From Roseovarius lutimaris (lineage in GTDB: Bacteria > Pseudomonadota > Alphaproteobacteria > Rhodobacterales > Rhodobacteraceae): a stretch of DNA of 64,000 bases. The stretch covers positions 186,001 to 250,000 of the forward strand of contig NZ_FOVP01000002.1 of assembly GCF_900115165.1 (NCBI RefSeq), in the 5' to 3' direction. Positions 11,534 through 20,330 of the stretch are shown here, in pieces. The number at the start of each line of letters is the position of its first letter. Position 1 is the stretch's first letter. The translations under genes and the position numbers were made by a program. Under the pieces are notes generated by a model, which was not told where the DNA came from, made no database searches, and worked only from the letters and a program-made list of their open reading frames with translations.

Positions 11534-12270
11534 GCACATTACTGGAAGTCTCGGGCGTCTCGGTCACTTTCGACGGATTCCGCGCAATCAATAACCTGTC
11601 GTTTCGGATCGGCACTGCGGAAATGCGCGCTATCATCGGGCCAAATGGGGCCGGCAAGACCACGTTTATGGATATTGTCACCGGCAAGACCAAACCCGAC
11701 GAAGGGCGCATCCTCTGGGGCGAGAAAAGCCTTTCGTTGCGTGGCATGTCCGAGGCGCGCATCGCACGCGAAGGTGTGGGGCGAAAATTTCAGAAACCTA
11801 CGGTTTTTGAGGACCAGACAGTCCATGAAAACCTGGTGATGGCGCTTCGCAACAAGCGCGGGCCGTTTGCCGTGCTGTTTTACAAACCCACGGCCAAAGA
11901 TCTAGCGCGGGTCGAGGTGCTGGCCGCTGAAATCGGTCTTGAGGATGCCCTTTGGCGTAAATCGGGCGAGCTGAGCCATGGCCAGAAGCAATGGCTTGAG
12001 ATCGGCATGCTACTGGCCCAAGAGCCGCGCCTGTTGCTGGTGGATGAACCCGCAGCGGGAATGACCCCGGCCGAGCGTGAACATACCACCAACATTCTGG
12101 TCGAAGCGGCCAAGACCCGCGCCGTGGTTGTGGTGGAACATGACATGGAGTTCGTCCGCCGTCTGAATTGCAAGGTGACGGTCCTGCACGAAGGCGCGGT
12201 ACTGGCCGAAGGTCGTCTGGATCATGTAACCGCCAATCAAGACGTCATCGACGTTTATTTGGGACGATAA
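11530..12270 (+). CDS. urtD: Urea ABC transporter ATP-binding protein UrtD
   Basis: This 246-residue cytoplasmic ATPase belongs to the LivG family. It has Walker A GPNGAGKTT, the signature LSHGQKQWLEIG, Walker B LLLVDEPAAGM and the H-loop VVEHDMEFV. The SHGQ form of the signature is characteristic of UrtD. Gene overlap with urtC indicates coupled translation. Confidence 0.97.
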   Translation: MSTLLEVSGVSVTFDGFRAINNLSFRIGTAEMRAIIGPNGAGKTTFMDIVTGKTKPDEGRILWGEKSLSLRGMSEARIAREGVGRKFQKPTVFEDQTVHENLVMALRNKRGPFAVLFYKPTAKDLARVEVLAAEIGLEDALWRKSGELSHGQKQWLEIGMLLAQEPRLLLVDEPAAGMTPAEREHTTNILVEAAKTRAVVVVEHDMEFVRRLNCKVTVLHEGAVLAEGRLDHVTANQDVIDVYLGR

Positions 12271-12273
12271 CAG

Positions 12274-12969
12274 ATGTTGAGCATTGAAAACCTGACGCTT
12301 CATTATGGCCATTCGCAAATTCTGAACGGCATTTCGATGCAGGCGGACCAGGGACAGGTCACCTGCATCATGGGCACCAATGGAGTGGGCAAGACCAGCC
12401 TGATCAAGGCCATCTCAGGCACACATCCGCGATCTGGCGGAAAAATGACACTGGATGGTGAGACGCTTGGCGTGCTGCCTGCGCATATTCTGGCGCAAAA
12501 GGGTATCGGGTATGTGCCACAGGGGCGTGACATCTTTCCCTTGCTGACGGTGCGGGAGAATCTGCAAACCGGGTTTGGCTGTCTCCCGGCCACAGATCAT
12601 CACATACCCGAAGAGATGTTTGAGCTTTTTCCGGTGTTAAAGGAAATGCAAGGTCGTCGCGGTGGCGATTTGTCGGGCGGGCAACAACAACAGCTGGCGA
12701 TTGCGCGGGCGCTGATTACGCGCCCCAAACTGCTTTTGCTGGACGAACCTACCGAGGGCATCCAGCCCAACATCATTCAACAGATCGGTAATGTGATCCG
12801 CCATCTTCGCGATCAAGGCGATATGGCGATCATTCTGGTCGAACAGTATTTTGACTTCGCCTATGATCTGGCGGATCAATTTATCGTTCTGCGCCGGGGT
12901 GAGGTAACCCTGTCAGGGGACAGGCAACAGACCTCGAGGTCGGACCTGCTGTCGCGCGTTTCTGTGTGA
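12274..12969 (+). CDS. urtE: Urea ABC transporter ATP-binding protein UrtE
   Basis: This 231-residue LivF-type ATPase completes the importer. Walker A is GTNGVGKTS, the signature LSGGQQQQLAIARAL, Walker B LLLLDEPTEGI and the switch VEQYFDFA. It starts three bases after urtD. It converges on mtlK, with a 128-base gap in which no terminator is obvious. Confidence 0.96.
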   Translation: MLSIENLTLHYGHSQILNGISMQADQGQVTCIMGTNGVGKTSLIKAISGTHPRSGGKMTLDGETLGVLPAHILAQKGIGYVPQGRDIFPLLTVRENLQTGFGCLPATDHHIPEEMFELFPVLKEMQGRRGGDLSGGQQQQLAIARALITRPKLLLLDEPTEGIQPNIIQQIGNVIRHLRDQGDMAIILVEQYFDFAYDLADQFIVLRRGEVTLSGDRQQTSRSDLLSRVSV

Positions 12970-13097
12970 AGGCTGCGGACCCCTGCATTGTGAGCGCGGC
13001 ATGTCCATCTCGCGCCGGAATCGTATCGAAATGGCCGTGATCGGCATGAAACCCGGGCATCGCCGCCGCCATTGCCGAAAGAAGCCCTTCAGCGGCC

Positions 13098-14573
13098 TTA
13101 CGCTTTTCGTGTGTAGGCCTCCAATGCTGCGAGGCACCCATCCTTCCAGATCAGACGCAACCATGCATCAAAAGCGTCTGCGAAGGGTTGGGCGCGATGC
13201 AGCTCGCCGTACAACCGGTTTTGCTCCAGCCATGCAATAGGGCGGGTTCTGGTCATCTGGGCAACCTCGCACAGCTCCGGCCAGAACGGATCATTGGGCT
13301 CGATCCGGGTGCCGTCTTCACGCGGTCCTGCGCACATGCGCGCCCAGAGCGCCTCGACCAGGGCAAGGCCCTCGACCGACCTTTGCGCAGCCAGCTGATC
13401 GCGTAGGACCGGCAACACGAAACCGGTGTGGCGGGCAGAGCCATCAAAAGCCACCCGGCGGGTGGTGTCCACGATGCGCGGGTTCGAAAACCGCTCTTCA
13501 ATGAGATCGACATAGCTCATGGGTGTCATGCCGGGAACCGGGGCGACGGTTTGCGCAATTTCTTCTGTCTGCACCTTTCGAAACAGTGCAGCAATGAGGG
13601 GATGCGCCATACATTCGGCGATGGTCCCGATCGCGAGGATTTCCCCGACATTCGCCAATACCTGGTGCCCGCCGTTAAGGATGCGGATTTTCATGGTTTC
13701 ATAGGCATGCACATCGTCCGAGAAGGTCGCGCCAACCTGATCCCAATCCGGGCGCCCGGCGCAGAATGAATCTTCGATCACCCATTGACGGAAGGCTTCG
13801 TGGGTAACCGGGGCGGCGTCACGGATGCCGAAGTCACGGCTCAGGGCCAGTTCACCTGGTCCGGTTGCGGGGGCGATACAATCGACCATCGAGTTCGGAA
13901 ATGTTGCCTTCTCCTCGATCCAGTCGGCAAGTTCCGGGTCGGACAGCCGCGCGAGGGATATCACGGTTTGGCGAAGAATGGCGCCATTGCCTTGCAGGTT
14001 GTCACAACTAAGGCCGGTGAACGGACCATGCCCGGCCTCACGGCGTTGGCGCAGGGCGGCCACCATGGCGCCAAAGGCCGTGCAGGGGGTGTCTGGATGG
14101 GTCGCATCATGCTGAATATCGGGATGGTTGGCGTCGAACCCTTTGCTGACCGGGTCGATATAATAGCCGCTTTCAGTGACGGTCATGGCAACGATACGGA
14201 TCGCCGGATCAGCCATGGCCCGGATCAGGGGGGCATGGCCTTCCTCAATGGGAAGGTAGTCGATCATCGACCCTATCACTTCGGCCGAGGTTCTGGCCGG
14301 ATCAAGCTCTATCAGGGTTGTCAGACAATCCTGCGCCAAAAGTTTTTCCCGCATTACCGCATCATAGGGCCGGACCCCGGCGCCGATGATGGCCCAGTCC
14401 TGTGCTTTTGCGTCCTGCATCAGGCGGTGCAGATACCAGGCCTGATGCGCGCGATGAAAATTGCCGACACCGATATGAACGATTCCGGGCGTGAGCGCGC
14501 TGCGGTCATACCCGGGGTGCTTGACGGTCAGCTGATCGAGCGTTGCGTTGGAAAGCGAGATCAGGTTATCCAT
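13098..14573 (-). CDS. mtlK: Mannitol 2-dehydrogenase (long-chain polyol dehydrogenase)
   Basis: This NAD-dependent enzyme oxidises D-mannitol to fructose. The 491-residue protein has the N-terminal dinucleotide-binding start IVHIGVGNFHRAHQA and the family catalytic motif KIRILNGGHQVLA (Lys...Asn-Gly-Gly-His). The symbol follows the smo/mtl operon of Rhodobacter, where mtlK follows smoEFGKS. I chose the ATG at 14573 because the relic smoS frame ends across it (ATGGATAACCTGA); an in-frame ATG 13 codons upstream lies within that relic. The gene is intact although the upstream smoK and smoS are damaged. Confidence 0.9.
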   Translation of the reverse strand: MDNLISLSNATLDQLTVKHPGYDRSALTPGIVHIGVGNFHRAHQAWYLHRLMQDAKAQDWAIIGAGVRPYDAVMREKLLAQDCLTTLIELDPARTSAEVIGSMIDYLPIEEGHAPLIRAMADPAIRIVAMTVTESGYYIDPVSKGFDANHPDIQHDATHPDTPCTAFGAMVAALRQRREAGHGPFTGLSCDNLQGNGAILRQTVISLARLSDPELADWIEEKATFPNSMVDCIAPATGPGELALSRDFGIRDAAPVTHEAFRQWVIEDSFCAGRPDWDQVGATFSDDVHAYETMKIRILNGGHQVLANVGEILAIGTIAECMAHPLIAALFRKVQTEEIAQTVAPVPGMTPMSYVDLIEERFSNPRIVDTTRRVAFDGSARHTGFVLPVLRDQLAAQRSVEGLALVEALWARMCAGPREDGTRIEPNDPFWPELCEVAQMTRTRPIAWLEQNRLYGELHRAQPFADAFDAWLRLIWKDGCLAALEAYTRKA

Positions 14574-14674
14574 TGGCCACTGTCCACGTTGTAGGTTTGC
14601 GCAACGATGCAATCAGCCTCGTCGCTTGCTGGAAACATCGCCATGCCGGTCAGGTCTTCGGACAAACAAATCAT
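14561..14674 (-). pseudogene. smoS: Relic of sorbitol dehydrogenase SmoS (C-terminal stub)
   Basis: A 37-codon frame begins with an ATG overlapping the smoK stop (ATGA) and ends with a TGA overlapping the mtlK start. Apart from its first four codons it reads as the C-terminus of a short-chain dehydrogenase: EDLTGMA, then EAD, IVAQTYNVD and a G-x-W ending. This matches what I recall of the C-terminus of Rhodobacter SmoS (L-iditol/sorbitol 2-dehydrogenase, ~256 residues), which sits between smoK and mtlK. About 220 codons, including the Rossmann fold and the YxxxK active site, are gone while both gene junctions survive. An internal deletion is the simplest explanation. Confidence 0.85.
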
Positions 14675-15683
14675 TCGATCCTGAGACCCCGAGTGTCGAA
14701 GCGATGAATCTGATCGTGACGCGGTGTCAGGTGGATCGTGTCACCGTGGCGAAAGCTCACTTCGCCCGGCGCACGCACCGTGATCGTTTCGGCCAGCCCG
14801 GTTTCGTGGATGTGAAAGAACGTGTCAGAACCAAGATGTTCCGCCACCGCGACTTTGCCTTGCCAGATGCCGTCTGTGGCGGTTACGTCAATATGTTCGG
14901 GCCGAATGCCAATCGTATGCGCGTCAAGCTTTGCGGCCTCTTCACCTTCGATCAGGTTCATCTTTGGCGACCCGATGAAACCAGCCACGAAAACGTTGCG
15001 CGGGGAATGATAAAGCTCAAGCGGGCTGCCGACCTGTTCAATCACGCCGGCCTGAAGCACGACGATCTTATCCGCCATGGTCATGGCTTCGACCTGATCG
15101 TGGGTGACGTAGATCATCGTAGTCTTGAGCCGCTCGTGCATTTCGCAGATTTCCAGCCGCATCCCGACACGCAATGCGGCGTCGAGATTGGATAGCGGTT
15201 CATCGAACAGGAACGCAGAAGGCTCTCGCACGATCGCACGATCGCACGACCGATGGCGACCCGCTGGCGCTGACCACCGGACAGTTGGCCGGGGCGGCGG
15301 TCTATGTAATCGGTGAGGTTCAATGCCTTGGCGGCGGCCTCGATCCGGCGGTTCTGTTCCTCGGGATCAATCCCTGCCATCTTCATGGGAAAGGCGATGT
15401 TCTTGCGCACCGACATATGCGGATAAAGCGCATAGGATTGAAACACCATCGCCAGGCCGCGTTTGGCTGGTGGGGTATTGGTGGCATCCGCCCCGTCGAT
15501 CGCGACCTTGCCCGAGGTAAGATCCTCCAACCCTGCGATCATTCGCAGCAGGGTGGACTTGCCACAGCCCGAAGGACCGACAAAGACCGTGAATTCGCCG
15601 TCTTCGATGGTGAGATCCAAGGGCGGGATGACCTCAACATCGCCATATGCCTTGGTTACCTGATTGAGTTTGATCTGTCCCAT
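14671..15683 (-). pseudogene. smoK: Polyol ABC transporter ATPase SmoK, frameshifted by an 8-bp tandem repeat
   Basis: SmoK is the MalK-type ATPase of the sorbitol/mannitol importer. The N-terminal frame (from 15683, MGQIKLNQV) carries Walker [10 protein letters not shown], the Q-loop and the signature [17 protein letters not shown]. It then shifts into a wrong frame at 15226-15249 and would end near 15114. The rest (Walker [15 protein letters not shown]-loop YVTHDQ, TOBE domain, end GLRIE) continues two frames away to 14671. Removing one 8-bp repeat unit restores a single 334-codon frame of normal CUT1-family length. As it stands the product would lack Walker B and be inactive. Confidence 0.92.
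15226..15249 (-). repeat. Triplicated 8-bp tandem repeat (TCGCACGA)x3 inside smoK
   Basis: Three exact, contiguous copies of TCGCACGA occupy the codons for GRAIVR, just after the ABC signature. Two copies give the in-frame coding sequence and three give a +2 frameshift. A pre-existing two-copy tandem is a natural substrate for slipped-strand mispairing, so the change may be reversible. Confidence 0.95.
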
Positions 15684-15698
15684 AGGTCTGTTCCTTCC

Positions 15699-16529
15699 TT
15701 ATTTGACGGCGCCAAAGGTCAGGCCGCTGACGAGTTGTTTCTGGCTGAACCAGCCAAGAATGAGGATCGGCGCGATCGCCATCGTCGAGGCTGCGCTAAG
15801 TTTGGCGTAGAAAAGCCCTTCGGGGCTGGAATAGCTGGCGATAAAGGCGGTGAGCGGAGCCGCCTTGGCCGCGGTCAGGTTCAGCGTCCAGAATGCCTCA
15901 TTCCAGGCCAGAATGAAGTTCAACAGGAGTGTCGAGGCGATGCCGGGGATGGCCATTGGCGTGAGCACGTAAAGGATTTCTTCCTTCAGGCCTGCCCCGT
16001 CCATCCGCGCCGCTTCAAGGATCTCGCCCGGAATTTCGCGGAAATAGGTGTAGAGCATCCAGACGATGATCGGCAGGTTCATGAGCATCAGCACGATGAC
16101 CAGACCGGTTCTGCTGTCGAGCAGCCCCATCTTGATGAAGATCAGGTAAATTGGGTAAAGAACCCCGACCGCCGGAAGCATTTTGGTCGAGAGCATCCAC
16201 AGAAGGATATCCTTGGTCCGTTTGCCGGGCACAAAGGCCATCGACCAGGCGGCGGGCACGGCGATGATGATGCCGAGAATGGTAGAACCGCCGGCGATGA
16301 TCACCGAGTTCCAGAGAAATCGCATATAGTTGGAGCGTTCCAGAACAACCGAGTAGTTTTCCAGCGTCCAGTCAAAAGCGAGGAAAACCGGCGGATCGGC
16401 GATCGCTGTCGCTTCGGTCTTGAAGCTGGTCAGGATGGTCCAGAGAATTGGAAAGAAGATCAGCAGACCGACGGTCCATGCCGCAGCGGTGTTGATGATC
16501 TTGCGGTTTTGCGTAACTGCACGTGCCAT
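15699..16529 (-). CDS. smoG: Polyol ABC transporter permease SmoG (MalG type)
   Basis: This 276-residue inner-membrane permease has six hydrophobic segments and the EAA loop EILEAARMDGAGLKEEILYVLTP, typical of CUT1 sugar permeases. It partners SmoF (10 bases upstream) and the damaged SmoK (15 bases downstream). The family assignment is firm; the substrate (sorbitol/mannitol) is inferred from mtlK and the operon order. Confidence 0.9.
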   Translation of the reverse strand: MARAVTQNRKIINTAAAWTVGLLIFFPILWTILTSFKTEATAIADPPVFLAFDWTLENYSVVLERSNYMRFLWNSVIIAGGSTILGIIIAVPAAWSMAFVPGKRTKDILLWMLSTKMLPAVGVLYPIYLIFIKMGLLDSRTGLVIVLMLMNLPIIVWMLYTYFREIPGEILEAARMDGAGLKEEILYVLTPMAIPGIASTLLLNFILAWNEAFWTLNLTAAKAAPLTAFIASYSSPEGLFYAKLSAASTMAIAPILILGWFSQKQLVSGLTFGAVK

Positions 16530-16539
16530 GGTGTTCTCC

Positions 16540-17406
16540 TCACGCGTCCAGGTTCTTGCCGACCGCGCGCATCAGGAAGATGGCGACGATATTGGCGAGA
16601 ATGATTGCATAGACACCACCGGCGGACCCGAGGCCGACGTTCTGGCTTTCCAGTACACGCTGGTAGATGAGATATGTCAGTGTCCGGGTGCCAAAACTGC
16701 CTTGGGTGGTCACGAAAATTTCGGCGAAGATCCCTAAAAGAAAGATCGTCTGGATCAGGACCACGACGGTTATGGCGCGACCAAGGTGGGGCAGGGTGAT
16801 GTAGCCAAAGCGTTTGAGCGGCGGGGCGCCATCCATTTCGGCGGCCTCCAGCTGTTCGCGGTCAAGCGACTGGATTGCTGTCAACAGGATCAGCGTCGCG
16901 AAGGGCAGCCACTGCCACGAGACGATCATGATGATTGATTGCAGCGATGCCTGGCTAAGCCATTCGATTGGCGTTGCTCCGAAGAACTTCCACAGGTGCG
17001 CGAAAAGCCCGTTGACCGGATCCATGAACATGTTCTTCCAGACCAGGGCAGACACCGTTGGCATGACGAAAAACGGTGCGATCACCAGGATACGCACGAT
17101 GCCCTGGCCCCACATCGGCTGATTAAGAAGGACAGCCAGCAAAACGCCGAAGACGACGGTGATGAACAAAACACCCCCGACAATGGCCAGCGTTGCCAGA
17201 ACAGACGGCCAAAAGGCGCTTGAGGTGACAAAACGGATGTAGTTGTCAAAGCCAACCCAGCCAAGATCACCGCCGCGCAGGGGCAAGTATTTCTTGAATG
17301 AAAACATGAGTGTCATGATCAGTGGAACCAGCATCCAGCCCAGAAGCAGAATAACTGCTGGTGCCATCATCAGACGCGCTGCTGATCGGGAGTGTTGGGT
17401 TGCCAT
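16540..17406 (-). CDS. smoF: Polyol ABC transporter permease SmoF (MalF type)
   Basis: This 288-residue inner-membrane permease of the CUT1 family has the EAA loop LEAAEMDGAPPLKRFGYITLP. I chose the ATG at 17406, which has an AGGAGGT ribosome-binding site seven bases upstream, over an in-frame GTG at 17415 that overlaps that site. It lies between smoE and smoG. Confidence 0.9.
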   Translation of the reverse strand: MATQHSRSAARLMMAPAVILLLGWMLVPLIMTLMFSFKKYLPLRGGDLGWVGFDNYIRFVTSSAFWPSVLATLAIVGGVLFITVVFGVLLAVLLNQPMWGQGIVRILVIAPFFVMPTVSALVWKNMFMDPVNGLFAHLWKFFGATPIEWLSQASLQSIIMIVSWQWLPFATLILLTAIQSLDREQLEAAEMDGAPPLKRFGYITLPHLGRAITVVVLIQTIFLLGIFAEIFVTTQGSFGTRTLTYLIYQRVLESQNVGLGSAGGVYAIILANIVAIFLMRAVGKNLDA

Positions 17407-17531
17407 TGGGGGCACCTCCTCTGTTAACCGCCATTCATAGGCTGGCTCATTCGCATTTTGGGAGTAGCGAAAAATATAGACCCGAGGAGCACGTGAGAGG
17501 GCCGCGCCCCCCGAGGCCAGAAAGCTGCCGG

Positions 17532-18839
17532 TTAGTAGCCCGCAGCTTCCATTTCGTCGGTCGTCAGGGCCTGTGCTTTTTCCAGAGCCTCTTCAACCGA
17601 TTGCTGACCGGCAAGCGCTGCCGAGATTTCCTGGCCGACCTGTGTCCCGATTCCGGCCCATTCGGGAATGGCGACAAACTGGACGCCGGTATAGGGCACC
17701 GGTTCAACGGCCGGGTCGGTCGGGTCTGCCGCATTGATCGAGTTGAGCGTCATCGCGGCAAACGGAACCTTGGCATATTCTGTGTTCTGATAGAGCGAAG
17801 AGCGGGTTCCGGGCGGAACGTTGGCCCAGCCTTCTTTTGACGCGACCAGTGCAGTGTATTCCTTGCTGGTGGCCCATGTGATGAATTCCTTGGCTTCCTC
17901 GGTCGCATCAGAGCCGGCCGGGATTGCCAGCGACCAGGCCCAGAGCCAGTTACCGCGCTTGCCCAGACCATTATCAGGCGCCAGTGCAAAACCAACCTGG
18001 TCTGCGACAGTCGAGTCCTTGGGGTTGGTGACAAAGGATGCCGCGACGGTGGCGTCGATCCACATGCCGCATTTGCCCTGCTGGAACAGCGACAGGTTTT
18101 CGTTAAACCCGTTGGTTGACGCCCCCGGAGGGCCGTAGCCGTTCAGCAGGTCGACGTAAAAGTTGACGGTCGTGGCCCATTCTTCGCTGTCGTATTGCGC
18201 TGTCCAGCTTTCATCGAAAGTCCGGGCGCCGAACGAATTGCCCATGGCCGTCAGCAACGCCATGTTCTCGCCCCAGCCGGCCTTGCCGCGCAGGCAGATG
18301 CCATAGACTTCGTTGTCCTTGTCGGTCATCGCGGCGGCGGCGTCCTTGATCTGATCCCAGGTCGGGGCTTCGGGCATTTCAAGCCCGGCCTTTTCCATCA
18401 GGTCCTTGCGGTACATCACCATCGAGCTTTCGCCGTAAAACGGGGCGGCATAGAGCTCGCCCTCTACGGTCAGACCGTCACGGATCGCAGGCAGAATGTC
18501 ATCCGCATCCCATGCGGCGGGAAGATCGTTGAGTGACACCAGCCAATCCTGCGCCCCCCAGATTGGAACTTCGTAGGTGCCGATGGTCATCACGTCGAAC
18601 TGCCCGCCTTTGGCGGCGATGTCCTGCGTGACACGTTGGCGGAGAACGTTTTCCTCCAGTGTCACCCATTCAAGCTTGATATCGGGATGGCTGGCTGTGA
18701 ACTCATCGGCAAGTCCCTGCATGCGGATCATGTCACCGTTGTTCACGGTCGCAATGGTGATGGTTGTTTCAGCAAAAGCGCTGGTGGCGGTGGCCATTGC
18801 CAACGCCGTTGCGGCACAAATTGAGTTCCTCAGAGACAT
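17532..18839 (-). CDS. smoE: Polyol ABC transporter substrate-binding protein SmoE
   Basis: This 435-residue periplasmic binding protein has a signal peptide ending at AFA|ET (residue ~23). The mature part is a CUT1 extracellular solute-binding fold, with ATVNNGDMIRMQGL, APFYGESSMVMYRKDL and GKCGMWIDATV. It is first in the smo operon, and a putative SmoR operator lies 73-86 bases upstream. Sorbitol/mannitol specificity is inferred from the neighbours. Confidence 0.9.
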   Translation of the reverse strand: MSLRNSICAATALAMATATSAFAETTITIATVNNGDMIRMQGLADEFTASHPDIKLEWVTLEENVLRQRVTQDIAAKGGQFDVMTIGTYEVPIWGAQDWLVSLNDLPAAWDADDILPAIRDGLTVEGELYAAPFYGESSMVMYRKDLMEKAGLEMPEAPTWDQIKDAAAAMTDKDNEVYGICLRGKAGWGENMALLTAMGNSFGARTFDESWTAQYDSEEWATTVNFYVDLLNGYGPPGASTNGFNENLSLFQQGKCGMWIDATVAASFVTNPKDSTVADQVGFALAPDNGLGKRGNWLWAWSLAIPAGSDATEEAKEFITWATSKEYTALVASKEGWANVPPGTRSSLYQNTEYAKVPFAAMTLNSINAADPTDPAVEPVPYTGVQFVAIPEWAGIGTQVGQEISAALAGQQSVEEALEKAQALTTDEMEAAGY

Positions 18840-18911
18840 CCTGGTTCCTCCCTGTCACTGGATGATACCCGAGAAGTGTAGAAGTTTAGATGACGCGAAG
18901 TCAATATTTTA

Positions 18912-18925
18912 TTGACGCGCGTAAA
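18912..18925. promoter_or_regulatory. Putative SmoR (LacI-family) operator upstream of smoE
   Basis: TTGACGCGCGTAAA is a 14-bp palindrome with one mismatched pair and a central CG step, as in LacI-family operators. Its right part CGCGCGTAAA recurs exactly at 20016-20025 in front of smoR. Both positions fit repression of the smo operon and autoregulation. Confidence 0.5.
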
Positions 18926-18956
18926 GTATTTATATTAACAACAATATCCCAAGGGG

Positions 18957-19988
18957 TTAAGCCGAGTCGCGCATGACCAATCTGCCATCAAACAGCGTTT
19001 CCTCCCGTTCTGATGGGCGATCATCCGATTCCAGAATTCTGAACAAGGTGCTGACCGCCCGATTCGCGATCGCGGCATAATCTTGCGCGATTGTCGTCAG
19101 CGGCGGGCAGGTAAACCTGGCAAACGGATGATCGTCATGTCCGGCAATACGAAGGCTACACCCTTTGCCATGACCGACACGTATCCCCAACCCATAGGCC
19201 GCCGACAGCATCCCGATGGCCAGCCGGTCATTGCTGCACAACACGGTGTTGGTCTGGAACACATTCTCGGACAACATCCGCCCGCCTTCGGCGCGGCCAA
19301 TTTCCTCGAAATTCCACGCCTCCCCCTCGGCCTGGAAAATATTGGCGTCTTGCCCGTGGCGTTGCATGCTCTCCAGGTAGGCGTGCCGACGCTTGTTGGC
19401 GTTCGGGTTGGTCGGTGATTTCATCTCAAAGAAGCAGGGGGGCTCTCCGCTGCGGCAAAGGTATTCCACCATTAAATCAATGCTTTGGAAATTGTCTGTC
19501 CCCACAAATGCCTTGCCGACGCCCTCGATGTTGGCATCGAACAGCACCACCGGAACATCCCGATCAAATTTTTGAATGTCTGCCCTGTCCGATGCGCGCC
19601 CAAACGGCGCTAGCAAAACCCCCGCCGGCTTTAAGGATCTCAGCGAATCCAGATTGTCCCGCTCCATGGATGGGTTGCCGTGAGAACTCAGCAATATGGG
19701 GCTATACCCCGTTTCGATACAGGCGAGCTCAACCAGGCGGCCAATCTCGGAAAAGAACGGATCGGCCAGATTGGGAACGACAATGCCGATGTTCTTGGTT
19801 TTGCGCCGGTTCTGATTCACGGCAAACACATTGGGACGATAGTCGTGCTGTTCCAGCGCCTTTTCGATCCTTTCTCGCGTCGTGTGGCGCACGCTGTCTG
19901 GATCATTGAAAAATTTTGAAAGCGTAGGGCGCGAAATGCCACTGATGGCTGCGAATTCTTCCATGTTTCGAATTTTGCCCTGAGCCAT
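18957..19988 (-). CDS. LacI-family transcriptional regulator, probably of the smo operon
   Basis: This 343-residue repressor has an N-terminal LacI helix-turn-helix (MEEFAAISGISRPTLSKFFND), hinge helix and periplasmic-binding-like effector domain (IGIVVPNLADPFFSEIG...). I chose the ATG at 19988 because it has GAGGTA upstream and the standard spacing to the HTH; the frame is open another 23 codons upstream. It precedes smoE on the same strand, and the 10-mer CGCGCGTAAA occurs before both genes. A sorbitol/mannitol effector is inferred. Confidence 0.88.
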   Translation of the reverse strand: MAQGKIRNMEEFAAISGISRPTLSKFFNDPDSVRHTTRERIEKALEQHDYRPNVFAVNQNRRKTKNIGIVVPNLADPFFSEIGRLVELACIETGYSPILLSSHGNPSMERDNLDSLRSLKPAGVLLAPFGRASDRADIQKFDRDVPVVLFDANIEGVGKAFVGTDNFQSIDLMVEYLCRSGEPPCFFEMKSPTNPNANKRRHAYLESMQRHGQDANIFQAEGEAWNFEEIGRAEGGRMLSENVFQTNTVLCSNDRLAIGMLSAAYGLGIRVGHGKGCSLRIAGHDDHPFARFTCPPLTTIAQDYAAIANRAVSTLFRILESDDRPSEREETLFDGRLVMRDSA

Positions 19989-20330
19989 TTTTACCTCGGA
20001 AATTTCTGTATATGTCGCGCGTAAACTATCTGTGAAAATACATTTGATCCCGAGCAAACGTCAAGGCAACAGAGCCGGGCGCACGAAAATACGCAGGCAG
20101 TGCAATGGACAAGAGCCCAAGCGCGCCCGTTTTTAAGGCTTTTCGAACAGCTGACAGAGCTTACCAGATCACCGCAAAAGGCGCGCGGGACGGGTCATTG
20201 AGGCCGAAAAGGACCGCCACCAATGCGCCAGGATCGATCGCCGCGTTCCAGGTGACTCTGTCAGAGAGTCGCGGCCAACCTAGAAATTATCCTTATTCAA
20301 AAGAACGAACGGATATCGCGGCAAGACACC
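19989..20330. other. Intergenic region upstream of the LacI regulator
   Basis: This 342-base gap lies between pgi (3' end) and the regulator. It holds the regulator's ribosome-binding site and the second CGCGCGTAAA half-site (20016-20025). A short inverted repeat GACTC-N7-GAGTC sits near 20254-20270 without a T tract. An open frame at 20105-20350 has no family resemblance and overlaps the pgi end, so I do not call it. Confidence 0.6.

Noticed and set aside
15174-16604. A 476-codon plus-strand open frame opposite smoK and smoG
   Set aside because: It is antisense to two recognisable transport genes, spans their junction, and has no domain or ribosome-binding site.
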